From Bolinopsis microptera (lineage: Eukaryota > Ctenophora > Tentaculata > Lobata > Bolinopsidae): 64,000 nt of DNA. The notes below the pieces were generated by a model, which saw nothing but the letters and a program-made list of their open reading frames with translations, did no database searches and was not told where the DNA came from. Position numbers and translations under genes: made by a program. The stretch lies in assembly GCF_026151205.1 (NCBI RefSeq), contig NC_087074.1:12195182-12259181 (forward strand), in the 5' to 3' direction. Positions 12,359 to 22,512 of this stretch are shown in pieces (position 1 is the stretch's first letter; each line of letters opens with the position of its first letter).

Positions 12359-13870
12359 TCAGTATCCCAATGGATTAAACCACTTTGAGTGTATAATTCT
12401 GAGATAGAACTTTGCCAACACTGGCATCCCAGCCTTGGGGCTGGGATGAATATCATAAAAGCCCCTATTGTCACACTTAGGAAATAATCTCTCGTTTCTG
12501 TTTCCAAAGCGGTCTAAGAAAGCCCAAAAAACATCAAGGTAAAACAGTTTATGCCTAGAGCAGCGATCAAAGATCAAATTATTCATAGCACAAACATTAC
12601 CAGGGATTTTCTCTTGTCCGTTGGGGTGGACTGGTGGAATTGCTTGTACAAAAACACGTGCATTCGGATAAAGTTTCTTTGCTGTCTTCATAAGGTCACT
12701 CACAGGGGTCTTGAGATGATTGACACCCTGGGTACAGTACCGGATGTCGTTGGCACCGAAGCTTAAGAACAGTTTCTTTACCTGCACTAGAGGGTTCTTT
12801 GTATGAAAGGCCTCAATAGAGTTCTGTATAGCGGAGATCTTAAGCCCACCCTTAGCTATGTTGGTGACAGTTTCTTTACCTCTACTTAGGCGATCAGCGT
12901 CCAATCGGGCAGCAAAGGAGTCACCAGCAATGAGGATGATAGACTTCTGGTGTTTGTGGGAGTCTGTGATGGGAGCTTTTGGAGATACTTTATTAGGACT
13001 GTCGGATGTAGGAGAAGGAAGAATAGGAAATGAAGGGGAAGAGGGGGGTGTGGCTAACTTTCTGAAGGAGAGACTATACCTCCAACAAATTTCATTGTCA
13101 GAAGGTACATCTCCTGGTGCAATCCTGTGCCTCATGACTTGCTGTGCACCAGGCTTCATGATGTTCAGTGTGCCATTGGTGGCAGGGAGGGTGAAGTCTG
13201 CGTTAATCACCTCTCGGGCTGGCCTTGACCTAGAGGCCCTAGTTGTGCGTTGTTCTACTTGGGTTGTATCAAGCACAAACTCAAGCGACCGTGGAGCCCC
13301 TATTGAGTAAGTGCAAATGGAGCTGGACTGTGATATTATTAGGTCTTCATCATCTTTATGGAGGCTTAACTTAGCTTGCTGAGTGTCGTACCTAGTAACA
13401 AGGCAAGCATCCATGTTGTTGGAGGTGGAGGGGAGGTCATTAATAAGTCCCATCAACTTAAAGATGCTAGGGAAGTTGTTGATGGGATGTGGCTTGTTAA
13501 CTATGTTTCCAAAACAGTAGTTTTCTGTCGAAGGGCTTAGCCATAGGGTGTGGACTTTTTTAGGTTTGCCTTCAAGATTCATTGAATCTAATTCTTCTGT
13601 GATTGCCTGGAATAGACTTTCGTCCATTCCAGGGAGGACCGGAACATGCTCTACGAGCGGATGTGGGCTTTGCACGAAATTTTGAACAGTAGTTTCCTTC
13701 TTGTTTTTCTTTTCCTTCTTCTTTTCATCTATACGTTCTATTTTAGAAGCAAGCTTCTCCTCTTTCAGACTGTCCAGGATACTCTGAGTAAGGAGGGTAT
13801 GCATGTGTTGCTTTACTTCAATAGATAAGTTTTGCAGTAAGGTGAGAAAGTTGGCGGGCAGTGTTGGCAT
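12359..13870 (-). CDS. LINE A ORF1: AlkB-like dioxygenase fused to SGNH hydrolase
   Basis: An intact 503-residue ORF. Residues 1-70 are a helical, lysine-rich lead-in. Residues about 85-272 resemble the AlkB family of 2-oxoglutarate/Fe(II) dioxygenases: the metal motif HxD is H171-K-D173 (LSLHKDDE), followed by the strand ICTYSIGAPRSLEF, the distal His H248 (VMRHRI) and the oxoglutarate-binding Arg region RYSLSFR (264-270). After a Ser/Pro linker (275-305), residues 309-495 form an SGNH/GDSL hydrolase: block I GDSF (Ser318), block III FGANDIRY (Asn374) and block V DIHPS (Asp473, His475). SGNH esterases are known in CR1-type LINE ORF1s; the AlkB-like part is my reading from motif order and spacing. 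The ORF lies upstream of ORF2 in the same element. The role could be RNA or DNA demethylation plus membrane or ester interaction, but it is untested. Confidence 0.8.
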   Translation of the reverse strand: MPTLPANFLTLLQNLSIEVKQHMHTLLTQSILDSLKEEKLASKIERIDEKKKEKKNKKETTVQNFVQSPHPLVEHVPVLPGMDESLFQAITEELDSMNLEGKPKKVHTLWLSPSTENYCFGNIVNKPHPINNFPSIFKLMGLINDLPSTSNNMDACLVTRYDTQQAKLSLHKDDEDLIISQSSSICTYSIGAPRSLEFVLDTTQVEQRTTRASRSRPAREVINADFTLPATNGTLNIMKPGAQQVMRHRIAPGDVPSDNEICWRYSLSFRKLATPPSSPSFPILPSPTSDSPNKVSPKAPITDSHKHQKSIILIAGDSFAARLDADRLSRGKETVTNIAKGGLKISAIQNSIEAFHTKNPLVQVKKLFLSFGANDIRYCTQGVNHLKTPVSDLMKTAKKLYPNARVFVQAIPPVHPNGQEKIPGNVCAMNNLIFDRCSRHKLFYLDVFWAFLDRFGNRNERLFPKCDNRGFYDIHPSPKAGMPVLAKFYLRIIHSKWFNPLGY

Positions 13871-14110
13871 CTTGTTGTGAAGTGTGGGAGGATCGGGAGG
13901 AGACTGGGTGATCCGGATAAGAGATCAACATCAGGATGTTTCAGTGGCACCGTTATAAACCATAGCGATCTGGATCTCGTACCAGACTGCAGGAGCCCTG
14001 GTAGTACAAGACTACCAGGGCATTAGGAAGAAACGATTACCACCTCAACAACCTGTCATCTAACTCAGATCCATCACACCCAGGACACCGGCAGACTTTA
14101 CTCCAGCGAT

Positions 14111-16148
14111 TTACTCATCGGTAGCCATGCCTAAATTATTTGTTATATAGTAGTGTTGAAAGTATTAAAACAATTTCTGATTCTTAAACAAGGGCTTAGA
14201 GTGTTCTTTTTTGTAGAAGTCCACACCTAGTCTTTGCTCACCAAATGGTCGTGTCCGGGCACAAGTTCTAAATTTTTCTAAGGAAAGAAAAATTTTTTTA
14301 TTTTTTAGGAAAGAAAAATTTTTTATTTACCACAAAACAATCAATACATAATGTTATATTCATAAATAAATTCAAATTTCAATTTCAAACACATATACAG
14401 TACGCCGCGCACACAGCCACAATTTTCAATTGTTCAGAAATTCGTAGGTCAGCTGTAGGCGCCGCGCGCAGGATCTATTTAATTGTTATCTTACAATTAC
14501 ATGTCGCATTTCTTAATTACTAGAGCCAAAATTTCAGAAGCAAAATAATTTAAAACATATTTCTGTCGTTCCCGCAGTACAGGTTGTGAGCACTGCGATC
14601 TAATTAATAGATCGAAAAATATTGATGGAGAAATTCCAAAAACCGCGCGCTCTTTATTTGTGATTAAATTGAGTGCTATTATATTTGCGCCTCTGTGAAC
14701 AGCAGTACCGCTCAAGCATGAAGTACTAAGCGGTACGCAGTTCTGCGTGAGGCGTAGACATTTGTAGCACACGTTTCATTCAACTAATCAATTATGTGAC
14801 ATGTAATTATATTAAAGCAAAAAGAATATTAATTTTAGTAATAATTGACGTAAACATATGTGTTTAAATAACATTTATAATCTAGCGAGTTACCAATAAT
14901 ATAATACTATTTGTTTGTATTATTGATTATATATGTTTACACTAGCCTATATTATGATGGAGATATACATTATATAATTGCTCCAATATTCAACACTGCT
15001 AAACAACAAATACCTACTCGCCCATCGATGAAGCAGTCGCCAAAACAAAGCTCAAAGTTAATATACCTTCGTACTTCGTTTTGGAAACTGTAGAATGCCA
15101 GTAAATAATTAGTGTTTCAATCGTGTATTCGATGGGCAAGCACTCGCCACTCGAGGCCGAGACAAACGGCACCGGCTCCGCCCTGCAACCATGAAGTAAT
15201 GTAAGCAGTAAGGCGGGGCGGTGGTATGCGCCGTTTATACGGCCCACAGCACGAGACATTTTGAGCTCCAAGACTTAAGACTATAAAAGTCCCGAGTTAA
15301 ACGTAGCGACTTACCATCGTCAGCCGTCAAAAATTTAGAATTTGTATGTTATAAACTCTACATCTGATATCAGTATAACATGTAATTTAGTTTGTTATTG
15401 GCTAAATTTTTAACTCGATTAAGCGATGCAGACGGATGAACTAGGCTCCTCCTCCGTCAAAAACACAATGAGAGGGGATTGTGGAAGGACACGAACACTA
15501 TTCGTTAACTCGTACCCCGGGTACCCCCTAGAACTATATGTCCCATCAGAGAGAGCCCATCACCCGTCAGATCGAAAACAGTGTTTTAATTTTGATATAT
15601 GATGTACCAATTACAATAAATGGTAAGTCAAGGCTGACGTTGGTAGCAAATAATAAAGTGACACGTTACAACAAAATAACCACTACACACTACACACTAT
15701 ACGCTATAACTATTGTACACAGTACACAGTATAACTAAAATATAAAATATAAACAAGTTACAAGAGACAAAAGAGTTTACAGAAGAGTTTTACATCGGCT
15801 CAGCACCGCCAGGACATTGGCTATACACGTGGGTCAATTAGTTTGATTTGGTATGGTTCGACCGGGAAAGGGGTCGAAATTAGTGCTCTTAATGAGTCAT
15901 CACTGTCGTCTGAATATTAGAGCGGGAACTTCCCAAGTTTCGGCCGACAACGCGCGCGCACAGCATCGGCGCGCAATGCTATGCGCGCGCGTTTCCATAT
16001 TGCTGAGTCATTCGGCGGTTGCGCTCAGCGTAACTTGGAAATGAGTTGTATGTTGTTTACCTAAATTCAAGCATGGCAATCATAGATAAGCTTGTCAGTC
16101 AGTAAGTGCTTTAGTGGGAATAACAGGCAAATAAATATCACTTCTTAA
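14111..16148. other. Intergenic, GC patches, no gene recognised
   Basis: Contains a short direct duplication (AGGAAAGAAAAATTTTTT at about 14279-14325), a CpG-rich patch at 15945-15995 (ACGCGCGCGCACAG and TATGCGCGCGCG), and small open frames without recognisable content. The lower end may be the 3' untranslated part of the minus-strand LINE that follows. Confidence 0.45.
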
Positions 16149-16883
16149 TCAGAATTCAGTGAAATTTTTGTCACACCACTCAGTTCCATACCGGTTTTGA
16201 GCTCTTAGAAGTGACTGTTTAAGTAAATTCTTGATAGATCTGCATGTGGAGGTGAAATTTAACGGGCCAACTTTACGGAATTCATTCCACAGCCATGCAG
16301 ATTTATAAACAAATTGATTAGTTGGAGAGGGCGTAATGAACAGATTATCTTTCCTATTTGATATGTTGAATAAGTAGTATAACGAAATTGGTACTCTTGA
16401 CTTAATGATCTTAAAAAGTTCCATTAAACAACGGTATCTGTACAGGTTCTCTGTAACAAGTAATTCATGTTTTGTGAATAGAGGCTTAGTGGACTCTTTA
16501 ACATAGAATTCAGATCCTAGACGTTGAGAATTAATTGGTCTTGCTCTAGCACATGTCTTGAACTTGTCTACATAAGCTTCATAGTCTCCAAATAGAATCC
16601 TGATACACTTCTTTTGAGTAATAAATAGCGGTTTTAACTGATTATTGGGAATACCTCCCCAGACAGAAATAGCATAACCTAGGTGTGATTCAAAGAGGGA
16701 ATGATATATTTGCTTATATAGTGATTCTGGTAAGCATTTCTTAATACGGTAGATACGTCCACAAGCACTTCTTAGTTTCTTGTTGAGGGATGATATATGT
16801 GGTTTCCAGCTCAATTTATCATCCATGATTACTCCAAGAAATTTTGTCTGACTTACACGTTTAATTATTTTGTTATTATTACT
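16149..16883 (-). pseudogene. LINE D, C-terminal part (separated by insertion)
   Basis: The minus-strand frame runs from about SNNNKIIKRVSQTKFLGV through YHSLFESHLGYAISVWGG, KKCIRILFGDYEAYVDKF and CARARP to a TGA at 16149. This is the post-reverse-transcriptase tail shared by LINEs B, C and E here. It is the direct continuation of the frame at 19542-20455: joining the ends SQNL and SNNNKII restores the family consensus (compare LTLNNTVIKRVDETKFLGV in C). The 2.66 kb between is a plus-strand insertion. The LINE's own ORF is therefore split by a younger element. Confidence 0.85.
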
Positions 16884-19541
16884 TCTCCGGGGTATTCGGA
16901 AGGTTCTCCTCAAGAACGGTGACATCAGACTGGCAGCAGTTTGAGATAGGAATCTTCATGGGGTGTGTGATATCAGTCATCTTGTTTGTCTTGTGCATGA
17001 ACCTTGGGCATGAACACCTAAAGTCTAAGGTTCCGAGAAGCATTGAGTACATCAAGGATGACACACCGATACCAACTCTGAAGCTGTTTATGGACGATAG
17101 CTGTCTGACGACCGCACGTGCAGAGGATATGCAAACGTTACTCAATGTGTTTCAGAAGTACGTGGACTGGTCCAGATTTAAGTTAAAATCCTCCAAGTCC
17201 AGAGCACTGGTGTTGAAGAAGGGAGTGGCTGTGAGGTGGGTTGAGGAGGTAGTGGTAGGAGAGGAGGAGGTGGAGAGAGAAGAGTTGTGTTTGCAGTTGG
17301 GTGGTGAGGTGATTCCGAATGTGTCAGAGAAGCCGATAAAATTCCTTGGGAGATGGATAAGAGTGGAAGGAAATGACAAATCAGTCATCGACTCAACCAA
17401 GGTCGACCTTAACACTTTTCTTCGGAGACTCGATGAAAGTTCCCTTACTGGACTACAGAAGTGCTGGGGATATCAGTACATGGTCCTTCCAAAACTGAAG
17501 TGGCCTCTTGCTATCTATGATATTCCGATCACAACAGTTACCAGATGGGAACAGAATACCAATAGTTTTCTCAGGAAGTGGTTAGGGGTGGGGCACACTC
17601 TGAGTGGTCTTTGTCTGTTCAGTCAATCATCCAGTGTGGCCTTACCGGTGAGCAGTTTGACGGATACATGGAAGATAGAGAAGTGTCGACTGTTGCAATC
17701 CTATCAGACATCTAAGGATGACCTGATTAAAGCAGTCCAGCCCCAAGTTCGTTCTGGTAGAGTTTGGATGCCTGAGACAGAACTGGAAGAGGCCAGAAGA
17801 AATTTGGTCTGTGAATCGGTGCGAGGGATGGTGCAACCTCAAAAAAGAGTTGGCATCGGTTTTGGTGACTGGAAAAAACCTTGGGAGAGGATGGATGAGC
17901 GGGAAAGAGAGAGGGAGGTTATGCTGAGAGTGAAGGAGAACATTGAAAGAGAGAGGGAGGTGCAAGTAGGTTCTCTGGAGATGCAGAGCAGGTGGGGTGA
18001 GTGGAGAGAGCTCGTAATGAAGACGGATTTGAGCTGGCATACACTTTTTAAGTATGGTGACTCACTTATTGGGTTCATGCTAAGTGCTGTGTATGGCACC
18101 CTCTTAACTCCCTCCATGGTTTCCAAGTGGAGTGAAGATGAGGATGGGAAGTGCAAGTTATGTGAGGAGAGGATGGGCACCATTCAGCACATTTTGGCTG
18201 GGTGTAAGGTGGCCCTTAGTCAAGGAAGGTATAGATGGCGGCACGACAAGGTTCTGAAGCAGATCTCTGAACAGGTTGTCTTCCATTGTGATCGCCGAGT
18301 GAACACTTATAAGAACAAGGCCGGCGATGGAAGGCAGTTCATTGATTTTGTTCCTGCTGGGAAAAGAAAAGCAGGTACAGACGACCGGAAGGAGAGTCGT
18401 GGTTTTGGGATCCTGAGTGGGTATCGGGATTGGATAGTGCTGTCAGACCTTGAGGGGCAGCTTAAGTTTCCCAGTGAGATTGTGGAAACACGGCTGAGGC
18501 CGGACCTTGTGATATTCTCAAGATCGGCAAAGACAGTTATTTGGTGGGAGCTAACAGTACCATCTGAAGAGCGGATCGCTGAATCGCACGAGTACAAGCT
18601 CGACCGATACAGCGGTCTGCAGGCTGAGATTCAGGCGAAAGGTTGGTGCTGTTATAATGCCGCAGTCGAAGTTGGAGCTAGGGGAGTTGTTGCACAGAGT
18701 TTGGAGAGAGCTGCGAGGAGGATTGGTTTTAGGGGAAGAGAGCTGAAGAAGCTGGTACGGGACAGCGGGAAAGAGGCAGCCCACTGTTCCAGATGGATTT
18801 ACTTGTTATCGAGAAAGAGGGAGTGGGAGTTCAGGAAGGTTGGAGCTTGAGAGTTCACTATAACATCTAGAGGTACCATAAACGTTATCTCGTCGCCAAT
18901 TGCGAGCTCTAACGGGTCTCCTTAAGTGACTCTCGGATCAGATGGTGGTTCAAGGGTGGACTGCTGGGGCGCCTGACAGGAAACCGTATTGCGATTAAAG
19001 CCCCGAAACTGTGTCAGGTTGGTAACTGATGATTCTGATCCATGCTCCTGTGAGTTTGCTGTTGTATCTCAACTCGCTAAACTGAGGCATCTCCGCATCT
19101 TGGGTGAATATGCGTACATCTTCATACTAAACCCAGGTGTGGCATGTGTCAGTGAATACGGGCGAGCGGATGCAATAGCGAAGGTGGTGTGGCAAGGCCT
19201 AAAAGACACAGTCAGATAGTTGTTAGCTCGCTGACTGTAAGGGAGAAGGTATATCCGTATTTCGCTGCTACTGATGCAGTCCTTGATCTGGCAATCAAGG
19301 CTTCTCTGTTTTTCGTCTAACTATGTACCGTTGGGCTTGTGGAACCCGTAGGGGGGACATACATAGGTTAGAATGGTTTTTGTGCACCAAGAGGAGTGAG
19401 GGAATGAGGGTTGAAGAGAGAGAGCTAGAGAGTTGTTAGGGTGGTTAGGTTCAGTAGGTGGAGTGTTTGGTTGGAGCGTTCTGTTTTTTGCTGTATAGCA
19501 TTTTAGTCACTCCGCAGTTTATTAACTGTGTCTCAACTCGA
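16884..19541 (+). mobile_element. 5'-truncated LINE with restriction-like endonuclease, inserted in LINE D
   Basis: The limits come from where LINE D's frame breaks (…TTATTATTACT on the left, CAAGTTTTGGCTATG on the right). The inserted segment holds a plus-strand ORF (to 18850) and about 690 bp of 3' sequence without a poly-A tail. No target-site duplication is obvious. Base composition is higher in G (GAGAGAG-rich) than in the flanking LINEs, in line with a separate origin. The 5' end, including most of the reverse transcriptase, is missing. Confidence 0.8.
16886..18850 (+). pseudogene. RT C-terminal half + zinc knuckle + restriction-like endonuclease
   Basis: Open from the insertion junction, so it has no native start; the first in-frame GTG at 16919 is not a real start. 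Early residues TDWQQFEIGIFMGCVISVILF-type match reverse-transcriptase motif B (here SDWQQFEIGIFMGCVIS), and LKLFMDDSCL is the catalytic motif C (FMDD in place of FADD). A thumb/linker follows, then a CCHC-like knuckle at about 18152-18210 (CKLCEERMGTIQHILAGC). Last comes a PD-(D/E)xK region, RPDLVIFSRSAKTVIWWELT with VPSEERIAESHEYKLDRY, and VEVGARG. This order (RT, CCHC, RLE) is that of the R2/NeSL/Hero-like LINEs. Only the C-terminal half survives; it cannot make a full enzyme. Confidence 0.85.
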
Positions 19542-20455
19542 CAAGTTTTGGCTATGTATATCGGCATCTAATTCGTTATTATTACGTTTAGAGGGAGAAA
19601 AATACATGTAACAACACTTCTTTACATTAATGTGCAGTAGGTTAACTCCCATATACTTGTTTACGGCCTGTAGTACTTCATTAGCTAATTCATATGCTTT
19701 ATTTCTCGAATCGGCAGCGACAAATATATTAGTATCGTCTGCAAATAAGACAAATTTACCCTTTTTAGTTATATTGCATATGTCATTGATGTACAGTAGG
19801 AAAAGTAGAGGTCCTAATACACTACCCTGAGGGACCCCGAATTCGACCGGTAATTCATCAGATTTGGTATCCAAAACGTTTACAAATTGTTTCCTATTAG
19901 ACAAATAACTAGAGATAAGATTCAGAGCATTTCCTCTTATGCCGTAGTTATTTAATTTTGTAGTTAGTTTACAGTGGTCTAGAGTGTCAAAGGCTTTTGG
20001 GAGATCGATAAAGATCCCTAGGACATGTTGCTTTTTACTAATTAACGATTCTATATGTTCTACAGAGTAGTTCAGTGCATGGCTGGTGGAGTGTCCTTTT
20101 CTAAAGCCGAACTGGTTTTCATGTATTATACCCTTGGAAGTAAGGAAACTATAGAGCCGCTTATATATTAACTTTTCTAGAATTTTCCCGAATACAGGTA
20201 GAGTTGATACTGGTCTATAGTTTTCTAAAAGCTGTTCATCTTCTTTTTTGTAAATGGGGCTGATTCTCCCAGTTTTTAATTCATCGGGAAAGTGGCCTTC
20301 TTGCATGCATTTATTAAAGTATCTAGCTAAGTACGGTGCAGTAATTTGACACGACTTCTTGATCACATGAATAGGTATGTCACTAGATTTCCCGTTTTTT
20401 AGTTCGTTTATGATCTCTTTAATCTCAATACAGTCACAATCACAAAGAAAAAGTA
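19542..20455 (-). pseudogene. LINE D, reverse-transcriptase N-terminal half
   Basis: Minus-strand frame beginning near CIEIKEIINELKNGKSSD and running through ISPIYKKEDEQ, NYRPVSTLPVFGK, NQFGFRKGHSTSHALNYS, IFIDLPKAFDTLDH (motif A), FGVPQGSVLGPLLF (motif B) and LFADDTNIFV (motif C). It ends at the insertion of the RLE LINE, after SPSKRNNNELDADIHSQNL; the printed stop at 19533 is in the inserted sequence. It is 5'-truncated: no endonuclease is present. The upstream end is fused in frame to another LINE copy (20456-21294). Confidence 0.85.
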
Positions 20456-21294
20456 AGTAAGCTTCTTTATCCCCAAATGGAATTCTTATACACTTTTTCT
20501 GTGTTTTAAAGAGAGGTTCGAGTCGGTTGTTGCTAATACCACCCCATACAGATATTCCAAATCCCAAATGTGATTCGAATAAAGTATGATATAAATCCTT
20601 ATAATACTGTTTAGGGACAATGTGTCGTATTCTGCATAACTTACCTACTTCACATTTAAGTTTTGAGTTAAGTGACCGTGTGTGAGTTTTCCAATTAAGT
20701 TGATCATCGATAATGACACCTAGAAATTTAGCATCTTGGACTTTTTTAATGACAACATTGTTCAAAGTTAATATGTTCTCGTCATTTTCTACTTCCTCTT
20801 TGGCACGTGACGGTCTGAAGTGGATAAAACAACATTTCTTAATGTTAATTTGTAATAAGTTTAGTTTCATATACTTATAAACAGATGCTAAAACTTCATT
20901 TCCCTTTTCGTACAGTCTTCTGACACAAGTTTCTTCAATAAATATGTTAGTGTCATCGGCAAATAGTATAAACGTTCCTATAATTGATGAGTTTCGGATG
21001 TCATTTATATAGATGATAAACAGCAAGGGACCTAAACAGGACCCTTGGGGCACTCCGTAGACAACGGGCAGTTTCTCAGAGTCTTCACCTAATACTGAGA
21101 CATACTGGTATCTATTCGACAGGTAACTTGCTATAAGGTTATTTGCATTTCCACGGATCCCATAATTTTCTAACTCATGCAGTAACTTTTCATGTGAGAT
21201 TGTATCAAAAGCTTTGCTAAGATCAATAAATATTCCAAGTACGTGTTGTTTTTTCTTAAGACGTGATTCTATGTGGTTAACTGAGTAATTCAAG
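20456..21294 (-). pseudogene. LINE E, RT palm to tail, truncated at both ends
   Basis: Minus-strand frame starting LNYSVNHIESRLKKKQHV, with IFIDLSKAFDTISH (motif A), YGVPQGSCLGPLLF (motif B), LFADDTNIFIEE (motif C), KFLGVIIDDQLNWKTH, then WGGISNNRLEPLFKTQKK and GDKEAYL, where it stops matching and passes without a stop into LINE D. It lacks the first third of the reverse transcriptase and the last 130 or so residues. LINE B starts on the other strand immediately beyond 21294, so three LINE copies abut here. Confidence 0.85.
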
Positions 21295-21296
21295 TA

Positions 21297-22508
21297 GAAA
21301 GTGGTATTTCAATCAACCTGGTTCCTGATATAAAGCACGTAAAAAACCATCTAGAAGACTACATCACAGAGAAAGAAGAGAGCGACCTTATGAACATGCT
21401 ACAGACTCAACTCGCAGAATTCTCATTAGAGGGGCAAAGAAATGTACTTCAATATGGAGAGCACTACAAGTACATGGGTTCTAAGTCAAACCCTTTGGTG
21501 ATGCCTGAACCCATCAAGAAACTGATGGAGCGTCTCAACAATGAGTATGGGTCTTCACACCAAGAGGAAAGGCACCACTACAAACTAAACTCTTGCCTAG
21601 TGAACATGTATGATGATAAGGAGTCTACTCTCCCAGAACACGCAGACAATGAGGGGGATATTGACCCAAAGTCATCTATCTTCACCATATCTCTAGGGAT
21701 CCCACGTCACCTTCAGTTTAGGAACTTGCAGTCTGACGAAACAATGACTGTCAAATGTAATAGCAGAAGCATGTACCAGATGACTAGGCATAGTCAAGAC
21801 TTCTTCAAACACACCATCAAAAAAGAAGATGATGATTCTGTCCCTGACGGCATTCGCTTCAGTCTAACATTCAGGGCCATCCATTGGTCAAACTTCAACT
21901 CAACTATTCTCATAGGAGATTCTAACTTTGGGCCGATAACATTCGGAAGCGGCAAAGGTAAACTTGGTGAATCGACCCCTGGCCTCAGATCTTGGGCTCC
22001 TACAATAGACTCAATAGACCCACTATCATGCACATCATACCGTAATGTTGTGCTAATGGTGGGCACTAATGACCTTAAGAACAAAATTACCGACCAAAAG
22101 GTCAAAGAACTTTATAAGCAATATAAAACAAAACTTAGTCTGATAAGGAAGTACAACCCTAAATGTAAAATATTCATATGTCCAGTACTTCCCACAAAAT
22201 CACACGACAAGAACCGTAGAATTTGTATGTTTAATAGATTTATTGCTGAAGATTTATGCCAGTGTGACCTTAAAGTTATCCTAGTTGAAGGTTTTATCAA
22301 GTTCCTAGACAAGCGAACAAATCTTTTAGATTATGATCTTGCAAAGACTGATGTTGGAGATGAACTCCATCTCAATAGAAAAGGCACCAGCATCCTTGTT
22401 GTCCTATTAAAACGCTGCATCTTTCAATTTAAATCTAGTAAAACTAAATTATCAAACAGTAGGTTATATTCTAACGCACTCAGAGGTGGCCCACCAAACC
22501 CTGTATAG
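21297..22508 (+). CDS. LINE B ORF1: AlkB-like dioxygenase + SGNH hydrolase (5'-truncated)
   Basis: The first Met in frame is at 21390 (372 residues to the stop), but the frame is open and protein-like from the junction at about 21303 (ISINLVPDIKHVKNHLEDYI), so the true N-terminus is lost. Numbering from the Met at 21390: residues 1-165 have AlkB-like features, with NSCLVNMYDD, HxD as H84-A-D86 (LPEHADNE), IFTISLGIPRHLQF, distal His H141 (FFKHTI) and RFSLTFR (156-162). Residues 173-340 are an SGNH hydrolase: GDSNFGP (Ser178), VGTNDLK (Asn227) and DELHLNRKG (Asp324, His327). The same domain order appears in LINE A ORF1, although the two proteins are otherwise very different. Assignment of the AlkB fold is by eye. 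Confidence 0.78.
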   Translation, partial: ESGISINLVPDIKHVKNHLEDYITEKEESDLMNMLQTQLAEFSLEGQRNVLQYGEHYKYMGSKSNPLVMPEPIKKLMERLNNEYGSSHQEERHHYKLNSCLVNMYDDKESTLPEHADNEGDIDPKSSIFTISLGIPRHLQFRNLQSDETMTVKCNSRSMYQMTRHSQDFFKHTIKKEDDDSVPDGIRFSLTFRAIHWSNFNSTILIGDSNFGPITFGSGKGKLGESTPGLRSWAPTIDSIDPLSCTSYRNVVLMVGTNDLKNKITDQKVKELYKQYKTKLSLIRKYNPKCKIFICPVLPTKSHDKNRRICMFNRFIAEDLCQCDLKVILVEGFIKFLDKRTNLLDYDLAKTDVGDELHLNRKGTSILVVLLKRCIFQFKSSKTKLSNSRLYSNALRGGPPNPV

Positions 22509-22512
22509 ATAA

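Larger units (their letters stand above)
8640..14110 (-). mobile_element. Near-complete LINE, element A (CR1-like)
   Basis: A two-ORF non-LTR retrotransposon read on the minus strand: a leader (about 14110-13871), ORF1 (13870-12359), a spacer of about 650 bp, then ORF2 (11702-8666) with endonuclease and reverse transcriptase. The SGNH esterase domain in ORF1 and the APE-type endonuclease fit the CR1/L2/jockey-like broad group; I cannot place the clade exactly. The 5' and 3' limits are estimates, as no target duplication was found. A short inverted repeat (12310-12326 against 12357-12373) lies at the ORF1 stop. ORF2 has a one-base frame break, so this copy is probably inactive. Confidence 0.8.

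Noticed and set aside
12304-12507. Short minus-strand frame at the end of LINE A ORF1
   Set aside because: Overlaps the SGNH domain end in a different frame; composition is unremarkable.
17642-18183. Antisense frames of 132 and 114 codons in the RLE LINE
   Set aside because: They arise from GA-rich coding sequence on the plus strand; no domain is seen.
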